This document shows, piece after piece, positions 1 to 7,001 of a stretch of 9,933 bases of DNA. How positions within the stretch are numbered: position 1 is the first letter of the stretch; the number at the start of each line of letters is the position of its first letter. Origin of the DNA: a bacterium (GTDB lineage: Bacteria > Fidelibacterota > Marinisomatia > Marinisomatales > JAHJCW01); NCBI GenBank assembly GCA_030621275.1, contig JAUXHY010000025.1, forward strand, positions 1-9,933, given 5' to 3'. The translations under genes were made by a program, and so were the position numbers. The notes beneath the pieces were generated by a model that was given only the letters and a program-made list of their open reading frames with translations, searched no databases and had not been told where the DNA came from.

Positions 1-639
1 CTTTTCCCTAAGTTCAATAAATTCGTTCATTGTATGTGCGTCACTGTTAACATACAAATAATTTGCATGATCTAACATTATTTTTAAATTATCCAAATCA
101 GTTTTTTCATATACTAAATTGCACAATTCAATTCTAACGCAACTTCACTGGCGTTTGTTGCTTCAACAATTTCAATAATATCACTCGTACTTAGAAATTT
201 TGCGATTTGCTTGCTACACAAATGTCCCAGGACATTTATATTCATCCCAAACCTGTCAATTACATTCAGGTAAGCAAGTTTTATCTGTTTTAAATCACCA
301 CTATATGCTTTACGATGTACCGATAATAAGATGAACTCCGGTGTGATACCCTGAATATGATCACAAATATCACCCTTTTCATTTAATAGATCAGCCTCAA
401 CTCCAAATATAACTTTTACATCATTGTGTACATTGGACCATCGACCGGAGGTAATAATATCATAATGTGTTTTCCTGGTCATTCCATAAGCATCTAATAA
501 AGCCTGACTGTGGTCAGTAATAGCTATTTTTTGATAGCCCCGCGGCAATTACTATTTCATCTATTGAACTGAAACCATCTGAAAATGTTGATGAATGAAT
601 ATGAAAATCACCTATTTCGTCTAGATTAACTATTTCCAT
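1..639 (-). pseudogene. PHP-domain metallophosphoesterase, frameshifted and cut by window edge
   Basis: Reading from the ATG at 639 gives MEIVNLDEIGDFHIHSSTFS and then SDG, the HxH motif that opens a PHP domain. A frameshift at about 541-549 (GCGGGG run) moves to a second frame carrying AITDHSQ, FGVEADL, LLSVHRK, VLGHL and LELN, the next PHP metal-site motifs. A second shift at about 114-120 moves to a third frame with VNSDAH near the left edge. The motifs are in the normal order of histidinol-phosphatase/PolX-type PHP domains, so this is one gene in three frames rather than three genes. Restoring one A in the AAATTT tract near 118 repairs the second break. The start has AGGAAG at 655-650, overlapping the uxaE stop, so the gene is the distal member of the operon. 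The substrate is unknown; PHP enzymes are commonly phosphoesterases. It may be a real pseudogene or carry sequencing indels. Confidence 0.8.
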
Positions 640-653
640 TACATGCTTTCTTC

Positions 654-1919
654 CTAACTATTTGTTTCCGATAATAGTAAATCAATATGTTTTCCTAAAT
701 GTTTTTGAAGAACTTCTCTATATAACTGATCATTTTTAAGTAAATTACTAATTATTAGATCCTTAAAAGGTTTACCGTCACTAGACTTACCTCCAACCAG
801 AACTGATCCAAAAGTTACATGGAGTATCTGTCTGCCCGATTCATTGGATAAATACCAATCCTCTAAATCATGGTCTTCAACTCTTTCTGGTATATGATTT
901 AATTCTGCAGATATATGATATGACTTTTTATCTTTATTAAATCTACTCCGACAATATGTAACTACTTCACGGAAAAGTAATATATCTGTGATACAAATAA
1001 CACGCAATGCCTCTAAATAACTGGTACCGGCAGTTTTAACATGTATTTGTTCACCGCTTATCCGACCAATAATTGGATAAATACTAAATTTATCTGAACC
1101 GCTATGAATACTTATTTTGTATGGTCCACAATATTTAGCAATTGCTGCATGTTGTATATATTGTTTTTCAAATTCAGAAATATTGCCTTTATAGTCAATA
1201 CCCTTTTCAAATGCACCGATAAATCGTGGAGCAAGGCTAACAACTTTAACGCCCATTCTTTTCAACTCTAAACCAATAAATAGATGTTCAAGCGGTGTAG
1301 TTGGTGTGTCGGTTTCATCAACCGATATTTCTACTTCGTATGGATTATTATGACATGCTTCACAAATCCAATTATACATTTTCTTTGCATATTTAAGAGC
1401 ATTTCCATATTTAAATATTGCTTTCAATAACACGGTTCTGTCATCAAATGTAAGATTTATGGAATCCGCAATTTGATAGGATACACCCAAATATCGTTCC
1501 AATAAATCTGATGATTCTAATTTATTTTGAGAAATTAATTTTTGATAAATATCTTGTAATACATCAGGTGATAGCAAGTCCGCAGTATTATTTACATAAT
1601 TAGATGGATCGATAGTGTAAAAAGTATATCCTACATTTGCCATTCGAAATACATCTTCGCGATTTTGAAGATGATCTGCGTCTGCCCCCCAGGGCTGAAC
1701 CCAACCCTCTTGTTCAACCGCATTAATTGCTGCGTTTATCACATCAGAAGGTTGTCGATTTGTCCGGTTCAATTCGCGAATCGATTGTTGAGCAAAAATT
1801 CCTGAAAAAGGTTTTCCTGCAATGGAATCCATATGTCCTGGTGTAGCTAATCCTAGTCGATCACCAAAGCCGAACGAACGTTTTAAGCCAAGAACTGAAG
1901 GTTTTTTATTATTAATCAT
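654..1919 (-). CDS. uxaE: Tagaturonate epimerase UxaE (D-tagaturonate/D-fructuronate)
   Basis: This 421-residue protein matches the UxaE family first assigned in Thermotoga maritima, which interconverts D-tagaturonate and D-fructuronate in the cytoplasm. Blocks I recognise are FGFGDRLGLATPGH (16-29), FAQQSIRE (42-49), GADADH (78-83), TIDPS (102-106), VDETDTPTTPLEH (200-212), PRFIGAFEKGIDYKG (231-245), IHSGSDKFSIYP (271-282) and HVKTAGTSYLEA (293-304). As I remember it, the T. maritima enzyme has roughly 60-80 more N-terminal residues before the FGFGDRLG block; here the protein starts almost at that block. The upstream frame holds a different truncated ORF, so this may be a short family variant or a trimmed N-terminus. 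The ATG overlaps the preceding stop by one base (TGATG), implying translational coupling. In context it would take the tagaturonate made by IolO and pass fructuronate to the hexuronate pathway. Confidence 0.9.
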   Translation of the reverse strand: MINNKKPSVLGLKRSFGFGDRLGLATPGHMDSIAGKPFSGIFAQQSIRELNRTNRQPSDVINAAINAVEQEGWVQPWGADADHLQNREDVFRMANVGYTFYTIDPSNYVNNTADLLSPDVLQDIYQKLISQNKLESSDLLERYLGVSYQIADSINLTFDDRTVLLKAIFKYGNALKYAKKMYNWICEACHNNPYEVEISVDETDTPTTPLEHLFIGLELKRMGVKVVSLAPRFIGAFEKGIDYKGNISEFEKQYIQHAAIAKYCGPYKISIHSGSDKFSIYPIIGRISGEQIHVKTAGTSYLEALRVICITDILLFREVVTYCRSRFNKDKKSYHISAELNHIPERVEDHDLEDWYLSNESGRQILHVTFGSVLVGGKSSDGKPFKDLIISNLLKNDQLYREVLQKHLGKHIDLLLSETNS

Positions 1920-2161
1920 CAGTTTGATTTCCGCATTTCTATTTTTACAGTTTTTTCAACTGAGTAGGGTCCACCAAAACCGTCGTTACGATAGATATCA
2001 ACATTCAATGCCAATCTTAAGGGATAGGCAAGACCATACCCAACAGTAATTGCTAGCATCACTTTGAGACGATACTTTTTGTACAGCTTATCAATAGTGT
2101 TCTTATCTTTAATCTCAGATATATCTTTTCCTGTAGCAAAAAACCTGAAGAGACTAAACAT
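1919..2161 (-). pseudogene. Truncated MFS organophosphate-type permease fused to an unrelated tail
   Basis: The 80-residue product begins MFSLFRFFATGKD, then DKLYKKYRLKVMLAITVGYG followed by LAYPLRLALNV, which reads like the cytoplasmic N-terminus and first membrane helix of GlpT/UhpT-type MFS transporters. Intact members continue for about 400 more residues through 12 helices. Here the similarity stops near residue 54 (about position 2000), and a hydrophilic, strand-like tail follows (DIYRNDGFGGPYSVEKTVKI). That tail looks like the C-terminus of another protein, which I cannot identify. I infer a deletion that removed most of the permease and most of the next gene. The ORF can be extended in frame to a GTG at 2167, but AAGAGG at 2172-2167 sits five bases before the ATG at 2161, so ATG is chosen. 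Its TGA overlaps the uxaE ATG. Transport function is not expected. Confidence 0.7.
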
Positions 2162-2166
2162 ATGCA

Positions 2167-2172
2167 CCTCTT
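2167..2172 (-). promoter_or_regulatory. Ribosome binding site of the truncated permease
   Basis: AAGAGG five bases before the ATG at 2161. It favours that ATG over the in-frame GTG at 2167, which lies inside the motif. Confidence 0.6.
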
Positions 2173-2193
2173 ATTAATAAGTTACTAATTAAA

Positions 2194-3213
2194 TTATTTA
2201 TCGAAATATTCATGTCTGATCTCGTCAACTTTCACAGGACGATTTTCAGCTAATGACTTTTTCGCTGCTAATCCTATCAATATTGATACTAATCCTGCCT
2301 CACCGTTAGCAGCTATGGTTTTGTTTTCTAATATTGCATTAAAAAATTCATTCACTTCCAATCTGAATGAATCTCGATAACGCTCAAGGAAAAAATCTAA
2401 CGGACGTTCCGACATGGTTCCCTTGTTGGTCAGTAGAATTGAACGAGTGGCAGTATTATTCTGCGCAGTTATACTTCCCTTTGATCCAAACAATTCGATC
2501 CTTTGATCGTAACCATATACTGCTTCACGACTGTTGTCGATTACTGCCAAAGCTCCATTTTCCAAAGTTAGTGTTGTTATTGCCGTATCGATATCACCTG
2601 CTTCACCAATTGCCGGATCAACCAAAACTGTTCCTGCAGCATAGACTTCAACTACCTCGCTACCTGATAGATATCGAACCATATCAAAATCATGAATAGT
2701 CATATCCAGGAAAATACCACCAGAACTTTTTATATATTCGACAGGTGGCGGAGAAGGATCTCGGGCAATAATTTTAACCATATATAAATTACCAATTTTA
2801 CCATTTTTATATATCTCCCTTAAATGACTAAAATTGGGATCAAATCGTCGATTAAAACCTACCTGTAATTTAACACCTGCATCCTGCACAGTATCAAGCG
2901 CTTGCTGTATTAAAATTGGGTTAAGAGCAATTGGTTTTTCGCAGAAAATATGTTTTTTGGCTTTAGCTGCTAAAATTATCTGTTCAGCGTGTAAGGTTGA
3001 TGGAGACATGATAAACACTGCTTTGATATCGGAATCATTAAAAATTGTATCAGGATTAGGTACTACATTTAGTTGTCTGCTTTTTACCCAATTTTGATCC
3101 ATAAATGGGTCTGTAACGGCTTTAATTGAGACGTTTTTATTCTTAAGTAAATTATCACAATGTAGCTTGCCTATCCGGCCGGCTCCAATAATTCCGACAT
3201 TGATTGATTTCAT
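2194..3213 (-). CDS. iolG: Inositol 2-dehydrogenase-like Gfo/Idh/MocA oxidoreductase (IolG)
   Basis: This 339-residue protein is full length for the Gfo/Idh/MocA family. The N-terminal Rossmann fold has GAGRIGKLH (10-18) for NAD(P) binding and the family signature CEKPIAL (91-97) with the conserved lysine at 93. GFNRRFDP (119-126) and the catalytic-type DMTIHDFDM (170-178, Asp and His four apart) follow in the C-terminal domain. Family and neighbours point to oxidation of myo-inositol to scyllo-inosose (2-keto-myo-inositol), the first step of the route completed by the adjacent IolM, IolN and IolO. Members of the family also act on scyllo-inositol or other sugars, so the substrate is inferred from context. 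The ATG overlaps the stop of the damaged paralogue upstream by four bases (ATGA) and no strong Shine-Dalgarno precedes it, so it probably relies on coupled translation. Confidence 0.87.
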   Translation of the reverse strand: MKSINVGIIGAGRIGKLHCDNLLKNKNVSIKAVTDPFMDQNWVKSRQLNVVPNPDTIFNDSDIKAVFIMSPSTLHAEQIILAAKAKKHIFCEKPIALNPILIQQALDTVQDAGVKLQVGFNRRFDPNFSHLREIYKNGKIGNLYMVKIIARDPSPPPVEYIKSSGGIFLDMTIHDFDMVRYLSGSEVVEVYAAGTVLVDPAIGEAGDIDTAITTLTLENGALAVIDNSREAVYGYDQRIELFGSKGSITAQNNTATRSILLTNKGTMSERPLDFFLERYRDSFRLEVNEFFNAILENKTIAANGEAGLVSILIGLAAKKSLAENRPVKVDEIRHEYFDK

Positions 3214-3680
3214 TTATTTAATCTCACTGGTTGATTTAATTTTAATGATTGTTGAGCAGCTACAGCAACTAAAACCGCCTTTAAAAAATCCTGGTCAAAA
3301 CGTCGATTAAAGCCAACCTGCAGGATAACTCCAGCCTTTTCTACGGCTTCGATAGCTTGGCGAATTGAGTCAGGATCAAAAGCAATAAGTTTTTCACAGA
3401 AAATATTTTTCCCTGCTTCTGCTATCACCTCAATCATTTGTACATGCGTATTAGATGGGGTTGTGATGACCATCGCCTCAATTTCCGGATCATTGGTAAT
3501 CGCAGTGATTGTCTTAGATTTGACTGGAATACCAACCTTTTCAGCCCAGGCAAAATCCAATTTGAGATCGACGACTATTTTCAGATCAACAAGGGGAAAG
3601 CTCGCCAGAATATTTTCCGCATGCATTTTCCCAATACGGCCAGCACCAATCAGACCAAAGGTTAATTTTTTTTTATTCAT
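3210..3680 (-). pseudogene. iolG-like dehydrogenase with large internal deletion
   Basis: This 156-residue ORF is a second Gfo/Idh/MocA gene. Residues 1-131 are a typical Rossmann half with GAGRIGKMH (12-20) and end at GFNRRFDQDF, exactly matching the intact neighbour's layout. The sequence then jumps to LKAVLVAVAAQQSLKLNQPV, which corresponds to the neighbour's final helix (residues ~308-327). About 178 residues, including the whole substrate domain and the Asp/His catalytic pair, are gone; the junction lies near 3280-3290 and is in frame. The signature EKP also reads EKL here (96-98), losing the conserved proline. It cannot be a normal dehydrogenase. The start has no clear Shine-Dalgarno and is followed by a nine-A run in the coding strand. 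Its stop overlaps the intact iolG start (ATGA), so it may persist only to couple translation. Confidence 0.85.
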
Positions 3681-3713
3681 TTCGTAATTGTCTAATAATT
3701 ATTTGTTAGTGAT

Positions 3714-3833
3714 TCAATATTTATCAACTCTATCTTTCCGGTATTTCAGTAAGGATGATTTGTCCCAGCAACAGCACCCAATCATTTTCAAGACAACTTT
3801 ACCTTTGTGTAATGGTGCTGTGATATTGATCAT
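3714..3833 (-). other. Unassigned 39-codon reading frame in the iolO-iolG' gap
   Basis: The 169-base gap 3681-3849 contains an ATG-started frame of 39 codons beginning MINITAPLHKGKVVLKMIG and followed by a CCC cysteine run. It is open upstream for about 14 more codons, overlapping the 3' end of iolO. I do not recognise it. It could be the C-terminal remnant of a deleted gene, as seen twice nearby, or chance. No good Shine-Dalgarno lies close to the ATG. Confidence 0.15.
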
Positions 3834-3849
3834 ATTAACAAGAATCGTC

Positions 3850-4680
3850 TCACCAACATAGAGGAACTGAATAAATGCTTGAGATTAAATTCCGCATATA
3901 GTCAACAGTTCGCTTGGCAGCCACATCGGGATCTGGCAGGGGCAAGATTTCTGCAGAGACAAATCCATTATAATTGATTTGTCTCAATGTATCCATAATC
4001 TTTGGAAAATCCAGATGACCTGCGCCGGGATACCAACGATTCGAATCTGCGATATGAAAATGGTACAACCTATCCTTGGCCAATATGATACTATCGTAGA
4101 GGGAAGGTTCTTCAATATTCATATGAAATGTATCCAGAAGTAAGCCTACATTTGAGTATTCAACGCTTTCCAAAATTTCCATACCTTCCTGTACGGTGCA
4201 AACCAAATCACACTCATATCGATTGATCGGCTCAATAATCAATTTTACACGTTCATTATGCTGAGCACATTCCCGCAGAGCTTCTATCAGCCAATTATTA
4301 GTCTGATGCCCTGACACCCCTTTATCTCTGAAACCTCGGATTAAGCCTATAATTACCATAGAGCCTAGCGCTTCTGCAAGTTCCATTTGGGATTTAATCC
4401 TTTCGATTGCCTGGCGTCTAATCGCCAAATCGGGATTAACAAATGATAACCCTTCTTCACCAAAAGCCTGACCGGTACCAATAGCAGGCACCGTTAAATC
4501 TAACTCATTAAGTAAAGATTTTATTTCTGATTGATTAACCAATTGAGGGTCACGAATGGCTAATTCAATTCCATCAAATCCAAGACGACTTATTTTTGCA
4601 GCATTTTCTGCCAATTGTCCTTTGTAAGCCAAAGCAGAAAATTTCGCTGCTTGAGTAGATAAAACGATGCCTAATTTCAT
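3850..4680 (-). CDS. iolO: 5-keto-L-gluconate epimerase-like TIM-barrel protein (IolO)
   Basis: This 276-residue protein belongs to the xylose isomerase-like TIM-barrel (AP endonuclease 2) superfamily of sugar 3-epimerases. The metal/catalytic residues are in place: Glu150 in LIIEPINRYE, Asp183 and His186 in LLLDTFHMNIEE, His209 in HFHIADSNRWYPGAGHLDF with Arg215, and Glu244 in VSAEILP. In the T. maritima inositol cluster, IolO (TM0416) converts 5-keto-L-gluconate to D-tagaturonate; its position directly after iolM and iolN makes that the best call here. Without context it would be a generic sugar phosphate isomerase/epimerase. The frame extends to a TTG at 4725 inside iolN, but the ATG at 4680 starts MKLGIVLST, the usual beta-1 strand, five bases after the iolN stop. 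The last few residues (SVPLCW) look atypical and may reflect an altered 3' end. Confidence 0.82.
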   Translation of the reverse strand: MKLGIVLSTQAAKFSALAYKGQLAENAAKISRLGFDGIELAIRDPQLVNQSEIKSLLNELDLTVPAIGTGQAFGEEGLSFVNPDLAIRRQAIERIKSQMELAEALGSMVIIGLIRGFRDKGVSGHQTNNWLIEALRECAQHNERVKLIIEPINRYECDLVCTVQEGMEILESVEYSNVGLLLDTFHMNIEEPSLYDSIILAKDRLYHFHIADSNRWYPGAGHLDFPKIMDTLRQINYNGFVSAEILPLPDPDVAAKRTVDYMRNLISSIYSVPLCW

Positions 4681-4685
4681 GCTAG

Positions 4686-5780
4686 TTATAATCCCATTTT
4701 CTGTATTGCGTAAATCGGACGCCAACCTTCAGTAAATGGCTCCTTCAAATAAGGTTCCATTTCTTCTGCAGTACGCATGGTTGTTTTTTCGATCGGTGGC
4801 AGTTTTCCTGGAGGAAAGGCTTCACGAATCTCATCATGAACAAGCGTTAAATATGAAAGAATTGCTGCAATAGTCCGTTTGGCCTTGGCTGCTGTAGCAA
4901 CAGTTGGATCGCCAACAACACCTTCCGGAACTGACCCAAGTTCAATCGGAAAATGTCCTTGACCTTCCGACCATTTACTAGGTCGTGCAAACGGATCTAC
5001 AGCCTTGTCAAAATGACCATCAGGCAGATATCCGTTTACTTCCGTCTTTTCAGCCAGCGACATTTCTACATATTCCGGTGCCAATAAAAGCATTACTGAA
5101 GTTTCCGCTTCATCCGCATGAACAAAATCAGAATCCCAATCACCTCCACGATCTTTTGTACGGAAAAATTCACGCACAGAGCGATGCCAGTCAATTACTC
5201 TAAATATGCCAGGCAAATTCCAGGTTTTTTGCAACTCTTGGATTGCTGCTTCCAATAACCACTGATGTCCGTGATTATTAATCAATATCATTTTTCTATA
5301 GCCATCGTTCCACAATCCAACCATAACATCAATTAGCATTCTCTTTAACACCTCATCTTCCAAGTGAATTGTTCCAGGCATACCAATATGATGATGAGGA
5401 TGCCCACCATAATTCAATGGTGTCCATACTAGGTTCACTGGATCCCCTTTTTTTGCTGTATAGCGTCGTACACCTTCTAATATCTGCGTTACCATAAACG
5501 TATCTAGCGCAGTTACTGTATGGCGACCATGTAGTTCGGTACATCCAATAGGGATAAATACAATATCGTTTTTACGACGATTATCCACTACATGTTGCCG
5601 GATTGTATTCTGAATATATACGCCAGGTTTACCAAGTTCTGAGGGGGTGGGAATTTCATAGTTAGTTAATATTTGATCTATCTCTGCCTCCGAAGCATCC
5701 CATATTTTCTTTTTCATACGACCGACAGTAGTATCTTCAAAGCGAAGATCTGCTCGGTCTGTTTCAATCCATTTTGTCAT
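4686..5780 (-). CDS. iolN: 3-dehydro-scyllo-inosose hydrolase, creatininase family (IolN)
   Basis: This 364-residue protein has a creatininase-type metal-hydrolase fold. Motifs: FIPIGCTELHGRHTVTALD (75-93; family Glu, His and Asp ligands), NYGGHPHHHIGMPGTIHL (123-140), INNHGHQ (167-173, in place of the common NGHGGN or NGHxEN) and HADEAETS (221-228). A C-terminal tail rich in Pro and Glu is longer than in plain creatininases. In T. maritima the gene beside iolM, TM0413 (IolN), hydrolyses the diketo-inositol made by IolM to 5-keto-L-gluconate, opening the ring. I infer the same role because the next genes are iolM upstream and iolO downstream. The motif variants (HGHQ, HHHIGMPGT) fit a subfamily with a non-amide substrate. 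The ATG at 5780 is chosen because AGGAG at 5790-5786 lies five bases before it; a GTG at 5786 lies within that site. Confidence 0.85.
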   Translation of the reverse strand: MTKWIETDRADLRFEDTTVGRMKKKIWDASEAEIDQILTNYEIPTPSELGKPGVYIQNTIRQHVVDNRRKNDIVFIPIGCTELHGRHTVTALDTFMVTQILEGVRRYTAKKGDPVNLVWTPLNYGGHPHHHIGMPGTIHLEDEVLKRMLIDVMVGLWNDGYRKMILINNHGHQWLLEAAIQELQKTWNLPGIFRVIDWHRSVREFFRTKDRGGDWDSDFVHADEAETSVMLLLAPEYVEMSLAEKTEVNGYLPDGHFDKAVDPFARPSKWSEGQGHFPIELGSVPEGVVGDPTVATAAKAKRTIAAILSYLTLVHDEIREAFPPGKLPPIEKTTMRTAEEMEPYLKEPFTEGWRPIYAIQKMGL

Positions 5781-5785
5781 TATCA

Positions 5786-5790
5786 CTCCT
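5786..5790 (-). promoter_or_regulatory. Ribosome binding site of iolN
   Basis: AGGAG overlaps the iolM TAG stop and lies five bases before the iolN ATG at 5780, setting that start over the GTG at 5786. Confidence 0.7.
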
Positions 5791-6976
5791 ATTTAAAATC
5801 GGTTATTGTAATTTTTACTTCATCGCGGTCTGTCTGTAGCGTGACCAGATTGTCATTGACTTCGTCAAGCTTAATCCGTTTGGTAATTAATGGTGAGACG
5901 TCCATTCCGGTAGCCATGCAATCAATAACATTCGGGAAAGTTCCATGTCCAGAATGTCCTTGTGAGCCAACAACACTAGCACGTCGTACTTGAAGCACTT
6001 CACCATTTAGCGGAATCCGATCATCAGCACGGGCAACAACGACGACTGTGGTATTTAAAGCCTTACCTTCCCAGATGATTTTCTCAACGTCGGGCCAAAC
6101 TATACCTGGTAAGCCGGTAGCCTCAAGTATGATTCCAGCACCATAACCATTTGTTATATCAAGAACTGCTTCTGCAGCATTGACTTCAAGTGGATTTATG
6201 GCGTGGGTTGCTCCCATTGTTAGTGCCATTTCACGTCGCGAAGCAGATGGTTCAGAAAGAATGACTGATGCTGCACCTTGTCTTTTTAATATGGCACAGG
6301 CTGCGGCACCGATAGGTCCTCCACCAAGAACTACAACATTTTCTCCCGGACGTATGCCGCCACCACGTTCGATAACAGCATTATATGCTACGGATGTCGG
6401 CTCTACCAAACTACCTAGTTCAAACATTTTCTTTTTGCCATATAGTGCTTCCAAATGATCAATATTCCACAAATAGCGTGCATCAACTTTGATATATTTA
6501 GCGTAGGCTCCGTCAACTGAAAAACCTAATTCTTCTAGGCGCTCACAGTGATTCGGGAAACCATCGGCGCAAGGTTTACAAGTAGAACACCATATCATTT
6601 CTTCTGCACAAACTGCTTCTCCTACTTGAAACTGTTTTCCAGACCCTTTGCTAATTGCGTCTTTACCCGCCTCAACTACAACACCTGAAAACTCATGCCC
6701 TAATGTTGCTGGGAATGCGGTAAGCCCTGGATAAAATATATATCCACCATCATCGCTTTGCAGCATATGAACATCACTTCCACAAATACCACAGGCTTTT
6801 ACTTCAATTAATACTTCAGTTGGACCAGGTATGGGAATATCCTTTTCGACTATCTCAATCCGAGGATTACGCCATACTTTGCTACCTAGGTAGGTCAGCT
6901 TGCCATTGATATCTTTTGATCCCAACTTAAAATCTGGTCTGGGATCCCAGTCAGCATTTAATACAACAGTTCTCAT
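5789..6976 (-). CDS. iolM: Scyllo-inosose 3-dehydrogenase, zinc-dependent MDR (IolM)
   Basis: This 395-residue medium-chain dehydrogenase closely resembles T. maritima TM0412 (IolM), including the unusual N-terminus MRTVVLNADWDPRPDFKLG that ordinary sorbitol/threonine dehydrogenases lack. Catalytic zinc ligands: Cys65 in ACGICGSDVH, His94/Glu95 in LGHEFSG. Structural zinc lobe: Cys130, 133, 136 and 144. The Rossmann glycine motif is GGGPIG (218-223). VGSQGHSGHGTFP, where simple ADHs have a shorter loop, is also IolM-like. The enzyme would oxidise scyllo-inosose, the IolG product, to 3-dehydro-scyllo-inosose with NAD. The frame extends to 7033 inside the regulator gene, but AGAAGGA at 6990-6984 and the conserved MRT start point to the ATG at 6976, 25 bases after the regulator stop. 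It shares its transcript with iolN, nine bases downstream of its stop. Confidence 0.92.
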   Translation of the reverse strand: MRTVVLNADWDPRPDFKLGSKDINGKLTYLGSKVWRNPRIEIVEKDIPIPGPTEVLIEVKACGICGSDVHMLQSDDGGYIFYPGLTAFPATLGHEFSGVVVEAGKDAISKGSGKQFQVGEAVCAEEMIWCSTCKPCADGFPNHCERLEELGFSVDGAYAKYIKVDARYLWNIDHLEALYGKKKMFELGSLVEPTSVAYNAVIERGGGIRPGENVVVLGGGPIGAAACAILKRQGAASVILSEPSASRREMALTMGATHAINPLEVNAAEAVLDITNGYGAGIILEATGLPGIVWPDVEKIIWEGKALNTTVVVVARADDRIPLNGEVLQVRRASVVGSQGHSGHGTFPNVIDCMATGMDVSPLITKRIKLDEVNDNLVTLQTDRDEVKITITDFK

Positions 6977-6983
6977 TTTTATT

Positions 6984-6990
6984 TCCTTCT
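6984..6990 (-). promoter_or_regulatory. Ribosome binding site of iolM
   Basis: AGAAGGA seven bases before the ATG at 6976, in the 25-base gap after the regulator stop. It is the strongest Shine-Dalgarno in the operon and excludes the longer frame starting at 7033. Confidence 0.75.
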
Positions 6991-7001
6991 TTAGTTTGTT
7001 T

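Noticed and set aside
114..548. A separate 144-codon gene starting at a TTG at 548.
   Set aside because: PHP motifs continue into other frames on both sides and a better ATG with a Shine-Dalgarno lies at 639; it is the middle part of one frameshifted gene.
3666..3674. Run of nine T (nine A in the coding strand) at the start of the truncated dehydrogenase as a programmed slippage site.
   Set aside because: The reading frame is continuous through it in the given sequence, so no frameshift is needed.
3771..3821. 8-bp inverted repeat ACAGCACC/GGTGCTGT (3771-3778 and 3814-3821) as a terminator after iolO.
   Set aside because: The 35-base loop is long and no T run follows; the genes on both sides are closely spaced in the same direction.
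5353..5544. Minus-strand 63-codon frame and the various plus-strand frames inside iolN, iolM, iolG and the regulator.
   Set aside because: They are shadows of strong coding frames, with no domain similarity or ribosome binding sites.
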